A stretch of 64,000 nucleotides of DNA from an uncultured Bacilli bacterium. Lineage in GTDB: Bacteria; Bacillota_I; Bacilli_A; RF39; UBA660. The notes below the pieces were generated by a model. It saw nothing but the letters and a program-made list of their open reading frames with translations, made no database searches and was not told where the DNA came from. Where the stretch lies: contig CAKOXP010000008.1 of the NCBI GenBank assembly GCA_934130175.1, positions 1 through 64,000 on the forward strand, in the 5' to 3' direction. The stretch's first letter is position 1, and every line of letters begins with the position of its first letter. This document shows positions 8,509 to 15,725 of the stretch, in pieces. Position numbers and translations under genes: made by a program.

Positions 8509-10125
8509 TTAGTTTTCAAATAATTCCATAACTAGTGGAATAACATTTTTCTTACGAGATACACATTTATCTACAAAGAATCCTTCAGCTACATCTAGAT
8601 TAGCATACATGATTTCTACTTTATCTTGAGCTTTTGTATTATATAAAACATAAGAACCATTCTTAATTATATCTGTTACATATAAAGCTAAGAAACTATA
8701 GTTATTAGCCTCAGCAATAGAATCTAATACTTTAACGTATTCATCCATTTCTTTTTCAATTTCATCAAAATTCATAGTAAAGAATTGTCCAACTCCAAAT
8801 GTATCTTCTCCTACAGTATATAATTTAAAATCATTATATAGTACATCTTCTTTACTCATACCATCAAGTGCAGTACCAGCTTTTAACATTTCCATACCAT
8901 ATTCTTCATAGTTAACTCCTGCTATACGTGCTAAATCTTTAACTGCTTCCTTATCACGTTCAGTAGTTGTTGGACTCTTTAAGATTAAAGTATCTGATAA
9001 AACTCCTGAAAGTAGAGCTCCTGCTATATTCTTAGGAATTTTTATTTCACGTTCCATAAACATAGTATAAACAATTGTACAAGTAGAACCAACTGCCATA
9101 TTTCTAAAGTTAACTGGAGCTGATGTTGTAATACTACCTAAATTATGGTGATCAATAATTTCTTTAATAACTGCTTCATCAATACCATCAGCAGTTTGTT
9201 TCTTTTCATTGTGATCAACTAAAATAACTTGTTTTGGATTTTTTTCAGATAAATCTGTAATTCTAAATAAACCTAAACATTTATTATTTTTATCTACTAC
9301 TGGATAGTTAGTATGTTTTAACTTATTATTAATATCCATAACTTCATCAACATAATCTGTATCTAAGAATTTAGTAGGATTATAACTACTTACCATAGTT
9401 TTAATATAGTTAGCTAAAGATATTAATCTTGCCACATGATATGTATCTAAATCAGTTCCAACAACATTAACTTTATTAGTTTTAGCTTTTTCTAATAAAT
9501 CTTCATTAATTGCACCTCCACCAGTAACAACTAATAATTTAATTTTACTTGAAATAGCATATTCAATAATATCTTGTCTATTACCTACTATTAAAATTTC
9601 ATTTTCACTTAATTTGATATTTTTCAAGAAAGTTGCACTATCAAATGCTGCAGCTAAAATATTACCCTTTATTTCTTCATCAAATTTTAATATTTCGACT
9701 CCACCTAAAACATCTAAAACATTTTGATAAGATGTTTCCAACTTTTCTGTATCATCATTTAACATATTACGAGATAGATCTTTCATTGTAATAAGTCCTG
9801 AGAAAATATCATCTTCTTTTACAATAGGTAATCCAGTTAAATTTTCATTTAACATATATTGATAACCTTCATAAATAGAATCATTTTCCTTCATAAAGAA
9901 ACCTTTATGATAGTTAACATCCTTTAATTGTAATTTAACATCATTTAGGTATGCTGGTTCTTCTAGATTGAAGTAATCAATTGCATACTTTGTTTCTTTA
10001 TTAATATTACCTAATACTCTAGGTTCTGTATTATTACCACATTCATTTTCTAAATATGATAGCCCAATAGCTGACATAACTGAATCTGAATCTGGTTTCT
10101 TATGACCAAAGATCATTGTTTTCAT
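8509..10125 (-). CDS. ppaC: Manganese-dependent family II inorganic pyrophosphatase with CBS and DRTGG domains
   Basis: It hydrolyses pyrophosphate to two phosphates in the cytoplasm. The DHH-type catalytic core carries GHKKPDSDSV (residues 7-16), DHNEKK, DHHNLG and a C-terminal DHHA2 part ending with SRKKNVIP. An insertion of roughly 240 residues after position 60 holds a CBS pair split by a DRTGG domain (the VVTGGGAI area). In the CBS-PPase subfamily this insert binds adenine nucleotides and diadenosine polyphosphates to tune activity. At 538 aa it matches that subfamily, against about 310 for plain family II enzymes. Upstream is an extended -10, TGATATAAT. It heads the operon with DUF368 and uppP, so it may pull carrier-lipid reactions forward. 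Confidence 0.92.
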   Translation of the reverse strand: MKTMIFGHKKPDSDSVMSAIGLSYLENECGNNTEPRVLGNINKETKYAIDYFNLEEPAYLNDVKLQLKDVNYHKGFFMKENDSIYEGYQYMLNENLTGLPIVKEDDIFSGLITMKDLSRNMLNDDTEKLETSYQNVLDVLGGVEILKFDEEIKGNILAAAFDSATFLKNIKLSENEILIVGNRQDIIEYAISSKIKLLVVTGGGAINEDLLEKAKTNKVNVVGTDLDTYHVARLISLANYIKTMVSSYNPTKFLDTDYVDEVMDINNKLKHTNYPVVDKNNKCLGLFRITDLSEKNPKQVILVDHNEKKQTADGIDEAVIKEIIDHHNLGSITTSAPVNFRNMAVGSTCTIVYTMFMEREIKIPKNIAGALLSGVLSDTLILKSPTTTERDKEAVKDLARIAGVNYEEYGMEMLKAGTALDGMSKEDVLYNDFKLYTVGEDTFGVGQFFTMNFDEIEKEMDEYVKVLDSIAEANNYSFLALYVTDIIKNGSYVLYNTKAQDKVEIMYANLDVAEGFFVDKCVSRKKNVIPLVMELFEN

Positions 10126-10210
10126 ATAATCATTCCTTCCTTCTACGTAAATGATTATATCATATATATTTTAGAAAAAAAATGATTTTAATTGATAACT
10201 AATAAAATTA

Positions 10211-10239
10211 TTTACAGAATAAGGCGTTTTTGTTATAAT
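10211..10239 (+). promoter_or_regulatory. Promoter of the M23 peptidase gene
   Basis: -35 TTTACA (10211-10216), 17-bp spacer, -10 TATAAT (10234-10239). Confidence 0.75.
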
Positions 10240-10274
10240 AGCAGGCAAAACCTCAGGTATAGGTGGTGAGAAAA

Positions 10275-10853
10275 TTGAAGAAGAAAAAGTTTATGAAAAC
10301 TAACTTTATTTTAGGAATTATTCTTTTTTCAACAGGAATCATTCTAGAGTTTGGTAATGGACTTTCTAGTATATTTGATGGAAGTTTAACGGGACTTAAT
10401 TTAAGTATGAATGAAGTTGATACTGTATATAGTGATACTATAGATCCATTATCAAATGATGCTACCTACATTCAAGATACTACCTGGAAATTTCCCGCTA
10501 CTACAAATTACTATATTTCATCAAGTTATTCTTCATATCATCCAGCAATAGATATTGTACCTACTGATGGAAACTATGAAATATATGCTGCATCAAGTGG
10601 TTATATTGTTACTTCTAGTTATAAATGGGATGGTGGAAATTATTTAGTGTTAAAACAAGACAATGGTTATTACAGTTTGTATTGTCATTTATCTGATAAA
10701 AAAGTAAATGAAGGAGATAGAGTCAATAAAGGTCAAGTTATTGGTACTATGGGTAGAACTGGTCTTGCAACTGGTGTTCATCTTCACTACTCTATCTGGT
10801 CTGGATATCCCTATCAACACTCTTCATCTATCAATCCTTTAAATTTTTATTAA
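10275..10853 (+). CDS. Secreted M23 (LytM-type) metallopeptidase
   Basis: A protein of about 192 aa with one N-terminal membrane anchor or signal helix (after a Lys-rich start) and a C-terminal peptidase M23 domain. Zinc ligands are visible in HPAIDI (H-x3-D) and in HLHYS near the end, with the GNYLVLKQDNGYYSLYCHL strand typical of LytM folds. Members cleave peptidoglycan cross-bridges or act as amidase activators. The second His of the HxH motif (HLH) is present, so it is probably catalytic. AGGTGGTGAG four bases upstream favours the TTG at 10275; an ATG at 10293 or a GTG at 10263 are alternatives. It is transcribed divergently from the pyrophosphatase operon. Confidence 0.85.
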   Translation: MKKKKFMKTNFILGIILFSTGIILEFGNGLSSIFDGSLTGLNLSMNEVDTVYSDTIDPLSNDATYIQDTTWKFPATTNYYISSSYSSYHPAIDIVPTDGNYEIYAASSGYIVTSSYKWDGGNYLVLKQDNGYYSLYCHLSDKKVNEGDRVNKGQVIGTMGRTGLATGVHLHYSIWSGYPYQHSSSINPLNFY

Positions 10854-10880
10854 AAAGAAAAAACCTAGTTAATAGGTTTT
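10852..10880 (-). terminator. Terminator of addA
   Basis: Stem AAACCTA (10861-10867) with TAGGTTT (10873-10879). The minus-strand tail is T-rich. It overlaps the addA stop codon. Confidence 0.7.
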
Positions 10881-13800
10881 AATTCTTTATCTAAAATAGA
10901 ATATAAATATAATTCTATTTTTTTATTGGTTCTTTTACTAATAGCTTCCTTATAACCTTCTAATTGTTTAGTATATGCATCATCTAAAACATTCTTTAAT
11001 TTATAATCAATTATTATAATAGTATCAGTATTTTCAATCATCAAATCAATAATTCCTGTCTTAAATTCATTATCTTTCTGATAAATAAATTCGTATTCTT
11101 TATACATTTTAGAATTCAAATTATCTTTAATGATTTTTTGATTAAGGAAAGCTTCTACTAATTCTTTTTCTTTATTTGAAATAACATCATAATCTGGATT
11201 ATTAAAATCAATAAGTTCAAATATTTCATGAATTTTTGTACCTAACTTCATCTTGGAAATATCTTCAAGACTATTTAGACTAACAACATTTTTAGAAAAG
11301 TGTTCTTCTTTTAAGACTTCTTTAGAAAAAGATTTTTCTAAAACTTTTAAATTATCTTCTACTAATAAACTATTATTATCAGAACCACTTTTATTAATAA
11401 GGTAATCTTTAGTACAATCTACTTCTATTTCCTTAATATATTCTTCAATATAATTATAAGTAAAATACATCATATCTTTAAATGAAGTCATCATATTCTT
11501 TTGATAATTGCTTGGATTTTCTATTAGTTTTTCACTATCAAACTCAGGCATAACTATTATCATTTTTTCTTTTGCTCTAGTAAGTGCAACATACAATAAT
11601 CTAATTTTTTCTGATAATTCTTCTTCTTTTGTATCAAGTTTTAACAAAGTTTTATAAATAGTATCTTTCTGATAATTATTAAAATAAGGAATAATTAAAC
11701 CATACTTGTTACTATAGAGTATTGAATCATTTAATTCCCTAAAACTAAATTTCTTAGTAAACCCAGCAAAGTAACAAACAGGATACTCTAAACCTTTTGA
11801 TTTATGAATAGTCATAATTTTTACGGAGTTTGATTCTGAAGTATTAAGGGAAAATGTTTTTTTGGTATCGTTTTCAAAAATATTTTCTAAGTAATCAACA
11901 AAATCAGATATAGTCATCCCATTAGATTCAAAATCATTAAGTAAATTGTAAAAATATTCTAATCTTACTCTTCCTACTTTGACATCAGTAAGTTTAAGTA
12001 AATTTTCTTCATAATTAAATATTTCAAGTAATTTTAAGAAAAATACTTTAGGTGAAGTCTCATAATAATAATTATATAATTCTTCACATTTCTTATAAAT
12101 AATTGTATCTTTATAATTACCAGTTTTTATTGTATGGAATAACTCTTCATCAGAAAGTTCAAATAAGAAACTTCTACCGAGGGATAAATAAGCATATTTA
12201 AAACTATTATCGAAAGATTCTTTATCAATAGCTTCTTCTAATTTTAAAATATTTTTAATAATTAAGATATCACTACTGCTTTTAATTTCTTCATCTTTAT
12301 ACAAGGTAAGAGGAATTCCTAAGTATTCAAATACTTTCTTATATAAATCAAAATCTCTAGTTCGATCAAGTAAAATTACAAAGTCACTATACTCTGCTTT
12401 TCTTAGGATTAAAGTATCTTTATCAAATATCAAATAATTATTTTCTATTTTTTCTTTGATATCTTTTCCTATCGCAAAGATTTCTTTTTCTGTATCACTA
12501 AACTTGGTATCTTCTTTTTTATAAGTCAAGATTTCAAAATCATAATTTTGATTAGTTTTACCCTCTTCAATATAAGTGTTATTACCAAATACCATTTGAT
12601 GTGACTTTCTATAAGCAGCTCCCCCTAAATCATCAAACATTAAGTTATTGAATACTAGATTAATATTATCTAAAACTTCTTTTCTCGATCTAAAGTTTTT
12701 AAGTAAATCTATTTTTATACCACTATCTGTATTTGCATATAAATCATATTTATTTTTAAAGATATTAGGATTTGCATTTCTAAATCTATAGATAGATTGT
12801 TTAATATCTCCAACCATATAAACATTATTTTTACTTATTAAAGAAACAAAATATTCTTGGATATCGTTAGTATCTTGGTACTCATCGACCATTATTTCAT
12901 TAAATTTATTTGTCAACTCATCTCTAACACTAGAATTTTCTTCTACTATTTTTATAGCAAACCTACTAATATCATTGAAGGAATACATGTTGTTTTCCTG
13001 TTTTATTTTTGAAAAGCTATCATCAAATAAATTAAGTATTTCAATAATTAGTCTCATATTAGATTTAGTTGATAATATTTCTTCTCTTATTTGTTCTGTA
13101 TTTTCGTAAACACATAAACTTTTAATATTAGTAACAATACTTGATATTTCTTTTTTTATATTTTTAGCCTCAGTATCAGCATCTTTATCTATATTTGGTA
13201 ATCTAAATTCAATGGATTTAACTACCTCATTATAGTTTCTTGCTTTAAGTAAAGGATTAATTACTTGATCAAGTTTTTCCATATACTTCAAATCTAAATA
13301 TAAGGATAAGCTTTTTATATCTTCTTCAATGTAAGATTTGTATTTTTCGATTACATCAAAATAAGAAGAAATGGCTTTATCAATAAATTCATCATTGTAA
13401 TATGTATCAAGGTAAGTGTTAAGATATTTTTTCTTATCTATCTTCATATCTAACTTATCACTAATCTTAATGAGTAATGCTTTTAATTGTTCATCATCCT
13501 TATAGCAAAAATCTTTAATAAAGTGTTTAAATTCCAAACTTCCATTAGAGTAATACTCATCAAAGATTTCATCCATCAATTTTTTCTTATAGATATTAAT
13601 TAAAGCATCATCACTAATTCCAACATTTCTATCTAGACCAAGTAAATAATGATATTTTTTAACAATACTTAGAGAAAAGCTATCAAATGTTGTTATATAT
13701 GCTGAATCTATTAAATCAAGTTCTGATATCATATTTTCTTTTTTTAATTTTTTTCTAATACGATCTTTCATTTCTTTAGCAGCAGCATTAGTAAATGTCA

Positions 13801-13954
13801 TAATTAATAATTCGTCAATATGAACTCCACTTTTAATTTTTCTCAATACTCTTTCGGTAAGAACGGCTGTCTTACCACTACCTGCTCCTGCTGAAACGAT
13901 AATATTATTATGGTCTAAGTTTATCGCATCAGTTTGTTCTTTTGTCCAAGCCAT
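10865..13954 (-). CDS. addA: ATP-dependent helicase/nuclease subunit A (AddA)
   Basis: A UvrD/Rep-type helicase fused to a RecB-type nuclease, the motor subunit of the AddAB complex that resects double-strand breaks for RecA. The Walker A SAGAGSGKT is at residues 21-29. Helicase motifs follow: FTNAAAKEM, VDEYQDTN, GDIKQSIYRFRNA, TIHKSKGLEYPV and RLLYVALTRAKE. The C-terminal nuclease shows GIIDLMIE and IIDYKLK, the D-x(n)-D-x-K core of PD-(D/E)XK, then Q-L-x-x-Y. At 1029 aa it is about 200 residues shorter than the Bacillus protein. Its ATG follows GAGGGTG. It is separated from the addB-like gene by about 1.8 kb holding a zinc-ribbon protein and three repeat units, an unusual layout since addB and addA normally touch. 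Confidence 0.92.
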   Translation of the reverse strand: MAWTKEQTDAINLDHNNIIVSAGAGSGKTAVLTERVLRKIKSGVHIDELLIMTFTNAAAKEMKDRIRKKLKKENMISELDLIDSAYITTFDSFSLSIVKKYHYLLGLDRNVGISDDALINIYKKKLMDEIFDEYYSNGSLEFKHFIKDFCYKDDEQLKALLIKISDKLDMKIDKKKYLNTYLDTYYNDEFIDKAISSYFDVIEKYKSYIEEDIKSLSLYLDLKYMEKLDQVINPLLKARNYNEVVKSIEFRLPNIDKDADTEAKNIKKEISSIVTNIKSLCVYENTEQIREEILSTKSNMRLIIEILNLFDDSFSKIKQENNMYSFNDISRFAIKIVEENSSVRDELTNKFNEIMVDEYQDTNDIQEYFVSLISKNNVYMVGDIKQSIYRFRNANPNIFKNKYDLYANTDSGIKIDLLKNFRSRKEVLDNINLVFNNLMFDDLGGAAYRKSHQMVFGNNTYIEEGKTNQNYDFEILTYKKEDTKFSDTEKEIFAIGKDIKEKIENNYLIFDKDTLILRKAEYSDFVILLDRTRDFDLYKKVFEYLGIPLTLYKDEEIKSSSDILIIKNILKLEEAIDKESFDNSFKYAYLSLGRSFLFELSDEELFHTIKTGNYKDTIIYKKCEELYNYYYETSPKVFFLKLLEIFNYEENLLKLTDVKVGRVRLEYFYNLLNDFESNGMTISDFVDYLENIFENDTKKTFSLNTSESNSVKIMTIHKSKGLEYPVCYFAGFTKKFSFRELNDSILYSNKYGLIIPYFNNYQKDTIYKTLLKLDTKEEELSEKIRLLYVALTRAKEKMIIVMPEFDSEKLIENPSNYQKNMMTSFKDMMYFTYNYIEEYIKEIEVDCTKDYLINKSGSDNNSLLVEDNLKVLEKSFSKEVLKEEHFSKNVVSLNSLEDISKMKLGTKIHEIFELIDFNNPDYDVISNKEKELVEAFLNQKIIKDNLNSKMYKEYEFIYQKDNEFKTGIIDLMIENTDTIIIIDYKLKNVLDDAYTKQLEGYKEAISKRTNKKIELYLYSILDKELKPIN

Positions 13955-14002
13955 ATCTTTTCACCCTCTTATCAAAAGTTAATCTTACATATATTTAATA
14001 TA

Positions 14003-14593
14003 TCATAAAACAAATACTTTAAACAAACATTTAAGAAGATTATGTCTCTGATATCTATAAATAGTTACTACTATAAATAATATAAAAATATATAGTAACA
14101 CCGCAAATACCGGTAGTAAAAATTTTTTAATATTTTGATTTGCGATTTTCATTTTATATTCATCTAAAGAATATTTCTTCTTCCATCTGTTTAATTTTCC
14201 TTTTGCGCATTTTATATACAATTGATTAGCAAACATTACCCAAAATGTTTTTTCAATAATAATTGATAAAAAGAACAAGAAATCGGAAAAGTTAAAAAAT
14301 CCCAAATTAATAAAACTACCAATATAAGTATTAAAATAAACAAATAATAAACTCAGTAATTCAAGGAAAAATCCAACAAAGAAACAATTTCTATAACAAA
14401 AATATAGTCCTCCAAGTAAAAATACTTTTAAATTATTAGTATTATGTATTATATCATCATACTCATACCCTAACATAATTTCTAAATCACTATTTTCACT
14501 CTTTGTTTTTTTGATATAGTTTCCATTTTTCATATACCCACAAACCATACAATAATCTTTAAAATTAGATTTTCCACATTTAGGACAATTCAT
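14003..14593 (-). CDS. Zinc-ribbon membrane protein of unknown function
   Basis: A 196-aa protein beginning with a four-Cys zinc ribbon (C-x2-C at residues 3-6, C-x2-C at about 15-18), a short polar linker, then three or four hydrophobic segments (about 58-75, 80-115, 155-180). The architecture resembles small zinc_ribbon/DUF-type membrane proteins common in Bacillota. No enzymatic motif is seen. It lies between addA and the hydrophobic-peptide array, so a link with either is possible but unproven. Confidence 0.6.
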   Translation of the reverse strand: MNCPKCGKSNFKDYCMVCGYMKNGNYIKKTKSENSDLEIMLGYEYDDIIHNTNNLKVFLLGGLYFCYRNCFFVGFFLELLSLLFVYFNTYIGSFINLGFFNFSDFLFFLSIIIEKTFWVMFANQLYIKCAKGKLNRWKKKYSLDEYKMKIANQNIKKFLLPVFAVLLYIFILFIVVTIYRYQRHNLLKCLFKVFVL

Positions 14594-14669
14594 AAAAACA
14601 CCAATCTTTCAATTCTTATTATCAAGCTAATTATAGCATAGTATTGTAAGATTTTTTCTAGTTTTTTCT

Positions 14670-14697
14670 TGTTTAATTTATCGAACATGTGTTATAT
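14670..14697 (+). promoter_or_regulatory. Promoter with LexA-like box, repeat copy 1
   Basis: -35 TTGTTT (about 14669-14674) and -10 TATATT (about 14693-14698). Between them, and running into the -10, is CGAACATGTGTTAT (14682-14695), matching 8 of the 10 fixed positions of the Gram-positive LexA box CGAAC-N4-GTTCG. Confidence 0.65.
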
Positions 14698-14717
14698 TTA
14701 ACTTGGAACATTTAGTT

Positions 14718-14925
14718 GTTGAGTGTCTACCTCTAATCTTTATAGAGAGGAGGTTATTGATATATGGGAAAGAAAGATTTTTTAATTACTATCTTACTCA
14801 CTATTATCATATTATTAATAGCTCTACTCTTCATAACATTGAAGTAGTATCACCTATAAATAAAAACGGCACTCATCTCTTTCAAAGATAAGTGCCTCTC
14901 AAACAAATTTGGGTAGACATTCTAC
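14718..14925 (+). ncRNA. Structured peptide mRNA with long-range 5'-3' pairing, copy 1
   Basis: Leader 14718-14732 can pair with 14911-14925 over most of 15 bp, allowing G-U pairs. The hairpin 14868-14896 has stem GGCACT/AGTGCC, whereas copies 2 and 3 have GACACT/AGTGTC, a compensatory pair change. CCTCT just before the ribosome site can pair with AGAGG in it. Confidence 0.55.
14764..14847 (+). CDS. 27-aa hydrophobic peptide, putative type I toxin, copy 1
   Basis: The ATG stands 9 bases after a strong GAGGAGG site. The peptide starts M-G-K-K-D-F, continues with about 20 almost purely Leu/Ile/Thr/Phe residues and ends in a single Lys: one membrane helix with charges at both ends. Size, composition, tandem duplication and a structured mRNA all resemble type I toxins such as Ibs, TisB or the TxpA/BsrG group, though I cannot match it to a named family. 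Copy 1 has T at positions 9, 13 and 25 and A at 20 where the other copies have F, I, I and S. Confidence 0.7.
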   Translation: MGKKDFLITILLTIIILLIALLFITLK

Positions 14926-15018
14926 TTGTCAAACTGAATGTTCCCCTTTTTTATTTTATGCAAGAATACTTGCTACATACATAATAACATATTCTTTTTA
15001 TTTTTTCTAGTTTTTTCT

Positions 15019-15046
15019 TGTTTAATTTATCGAACATGTGTTATAT
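15019..15046 (+). promoter_or_regulatory. Promoter with LexA-like box, repeat copy 2
   Basis: Same arrangement as copy 1: CGAACATGTGTTAT at 15031-15044 between TTGTTT and TATATT. Confidence 0.65.
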
Positions 15047-15112
15047 TTGACTTGGAACATTTAGTTGTTGAGTGTCTACCTCTAATCTTTATAGAGAGGA
15101 GGTCTTTGATAT

Positions 15113-15196
15113 ATGGGAAAGAAAGATTTTTTAATCTTTATCTTACTTATTATTATCATTTTACTTATAAGCCTACTCTTCATTATCTTGAAGTAG
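15113..15196 (+). CDS. 27-aa hydrophobic peptide, putative type I toxin, copy 2
   Basis: Same start, length and ribosome site (GAGGAGG) as copy 1. The peptide is MGKKD followed by an uninterrupted Phe/Leu/Ile helix with one Ser near position 20 and a C-terminal Lys. It is identical to copy 3 at the protein level. Confidence 0.7.
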   Translation: MGKKDFLIFILLIIIILLISLLFIILK

Positions 15197-15207
15197 TAAA
15201 TCCTATA

Positions 15208-15242
15208 AATAAAAATGACACTCATCCGCAAAGATAAGTGTC
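15208..15242 (-). terminator. Minus-strand hairpin with T-rich tail, copy 2 (antisense RNA end candidate)
   Basis: Stem GACACT (15217-15222) with AGTGTC (15237-15242), with inner pairing ATC/GAT. On the minus strand it is followed by ATTTTTATTT. Equivalent elements lie at 14868-14896 and 15568-15593. It could end an antisense RNA that overlaps the 3' part of the peptide mRNA, as in txpA/ratA-type systems. No clear antisense promoter was identified. Confidence 0.5.
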
Positions 15243-15369
15243 TATCAAACCAATTTAGGTAGACATTCAACTAAGCAAAAAAACTGAATGTTCCCTTTTT
15301 TTATTTTATGCAAGAATACTTGCTACATACATGATAACATACTCTTTCTATTTTTTCTAGTTTTTTTCT

Positions 15370-15397
15370 TGTTTATTTTATCGAACATGTGTTATAT
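15370..15397 (+). promoter_or_regulatory. Promoter with LexA-like box, repeat copy 3
   Basis: CGAACATGTGTTAT at 15382-15395 in the same promoter setting as copies 1 and 2. Confidence 0.65.
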
Positions 15398-15417
15398 TTG
15401 ACTTGGAACATTTAGTT

Positions 15418-15622
15418 GTTGAGTGTCTACCTCTAATCTAGAAAGAGAGGAGGTCTTTGATATATGGGAAAGAAAGATTTTTTAATCTTTATCTTACTTA
15501 TTATTATCATTTTACTTATAAGCCTACTCTTCATTATCTTGAAGTAGTAAATCCTATAAATAAAAATGACACTCATCCGCAAAGATAAGTGTCAAATCCT
15601 AACATTTAGGTAGACATTCAAC
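15418..15622 (+). ncRNA. Structured peptide mRNA with long-range 5'-3' pairing, copy 3
   Basis: The leader segment 15418-15432 pairs with 15608-15622 over 15 bp with one G-U pair. Hairpin GACACT/AGTGTC is at 15568-15593. The bases before the ribosome site changed from CTTTAT to CTAGAA, but the flanking CCTCT/AGAGG pairing is kept. Confidence 0.55.
15464..15547 (+). CDS. 27-aa hydrophobic peptide, putative type I toxin, copy 3
   Basis: Codes for the same peptide as copy 2, from the same GAGGAGG site and spacing. Its 3' region after the shared hairpin differs from both other copies, which would give each copy its own antisense target. Confidence 0.7.
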   Translation: MGKKDFLIFILLIIIILLISLLFIILK

Positions 15623-15725
15623 TTTGCAAAACTGAATGCTTTCCTTTTTTTATTTTATGCAAGAATACTTGCTACATACATAGTATCATAATATTAATTT
15701 TTTTTCAATATATGCTTTCTTAAGA

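Larger units (their letters stand above)
15067..15271 (+). ncRNA. Structured peptide mRNA with long-range 5'-3' pairing, copy 2
   Basis: GTTGAGTGTCTACCT (15067-15081) pairs with AGGTAGACATTCAAC (15257-15271) over 15 bp including one G-U pair. The same 3' segment can instead form a terminator-like hairpin, ACATTCA with TGAATGT, followed by a T run near 15295. The two folds exclude each other. Confidence 0.55.
14651..15690 (+). repeat. Three tandem copies of a 349-350-bp unit (type I toxin-antitoxin-like array)
   Basis: Unit starts are at 14651, 15000 and 15350. Each unit holds, in order on the plus strand: a -35 TTGTTT; a LexA-like box; a -10 TATATT; a structured leader; a GAGGAGG ribosome site; an 84-bp reading frame; a hairpin that works as a terminator on the minus strand; a segment complementary to the leader; a terminator-like hairpin with a T run; and a GCAAG-aata-CTTGC hairpin. 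Copies 2 and 3 encode identical peptides; copy 1 differs at five residues. The most divergent part lies between the two 3' hairpins, where an antisense RNA would need to discriminate between copies. Confidence 0.85.

Noticed and set aside
14703..15270. Longer open frames across the peptide array (plus 14703-14891 and 14938-15237, minus 15082-15270).
   Set aside because: They cross the promoters and hairpins, lack ribosome sites and are out of frame with the 27-codon genes that have strong GAGGAGG sites.
14651..15690. CRISPR array or IS element as an explanation of the 350-bp tandem repeats.
   Set aside because: Units are far too long for CRISPR repeats, contain promoters and short coding frames, and have no transposase or terminal inverted repeats.
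15660..15725. A clear antisense-RNA promoter in the conserved GCAAG-aata-CTTGC segment.
   Set aside because: TAAAAT and TATCAT could serve as -10 on the minus strand, but no acceptable -35 lies at 16-18 bp in all copies, so the antitoxin start is left open.
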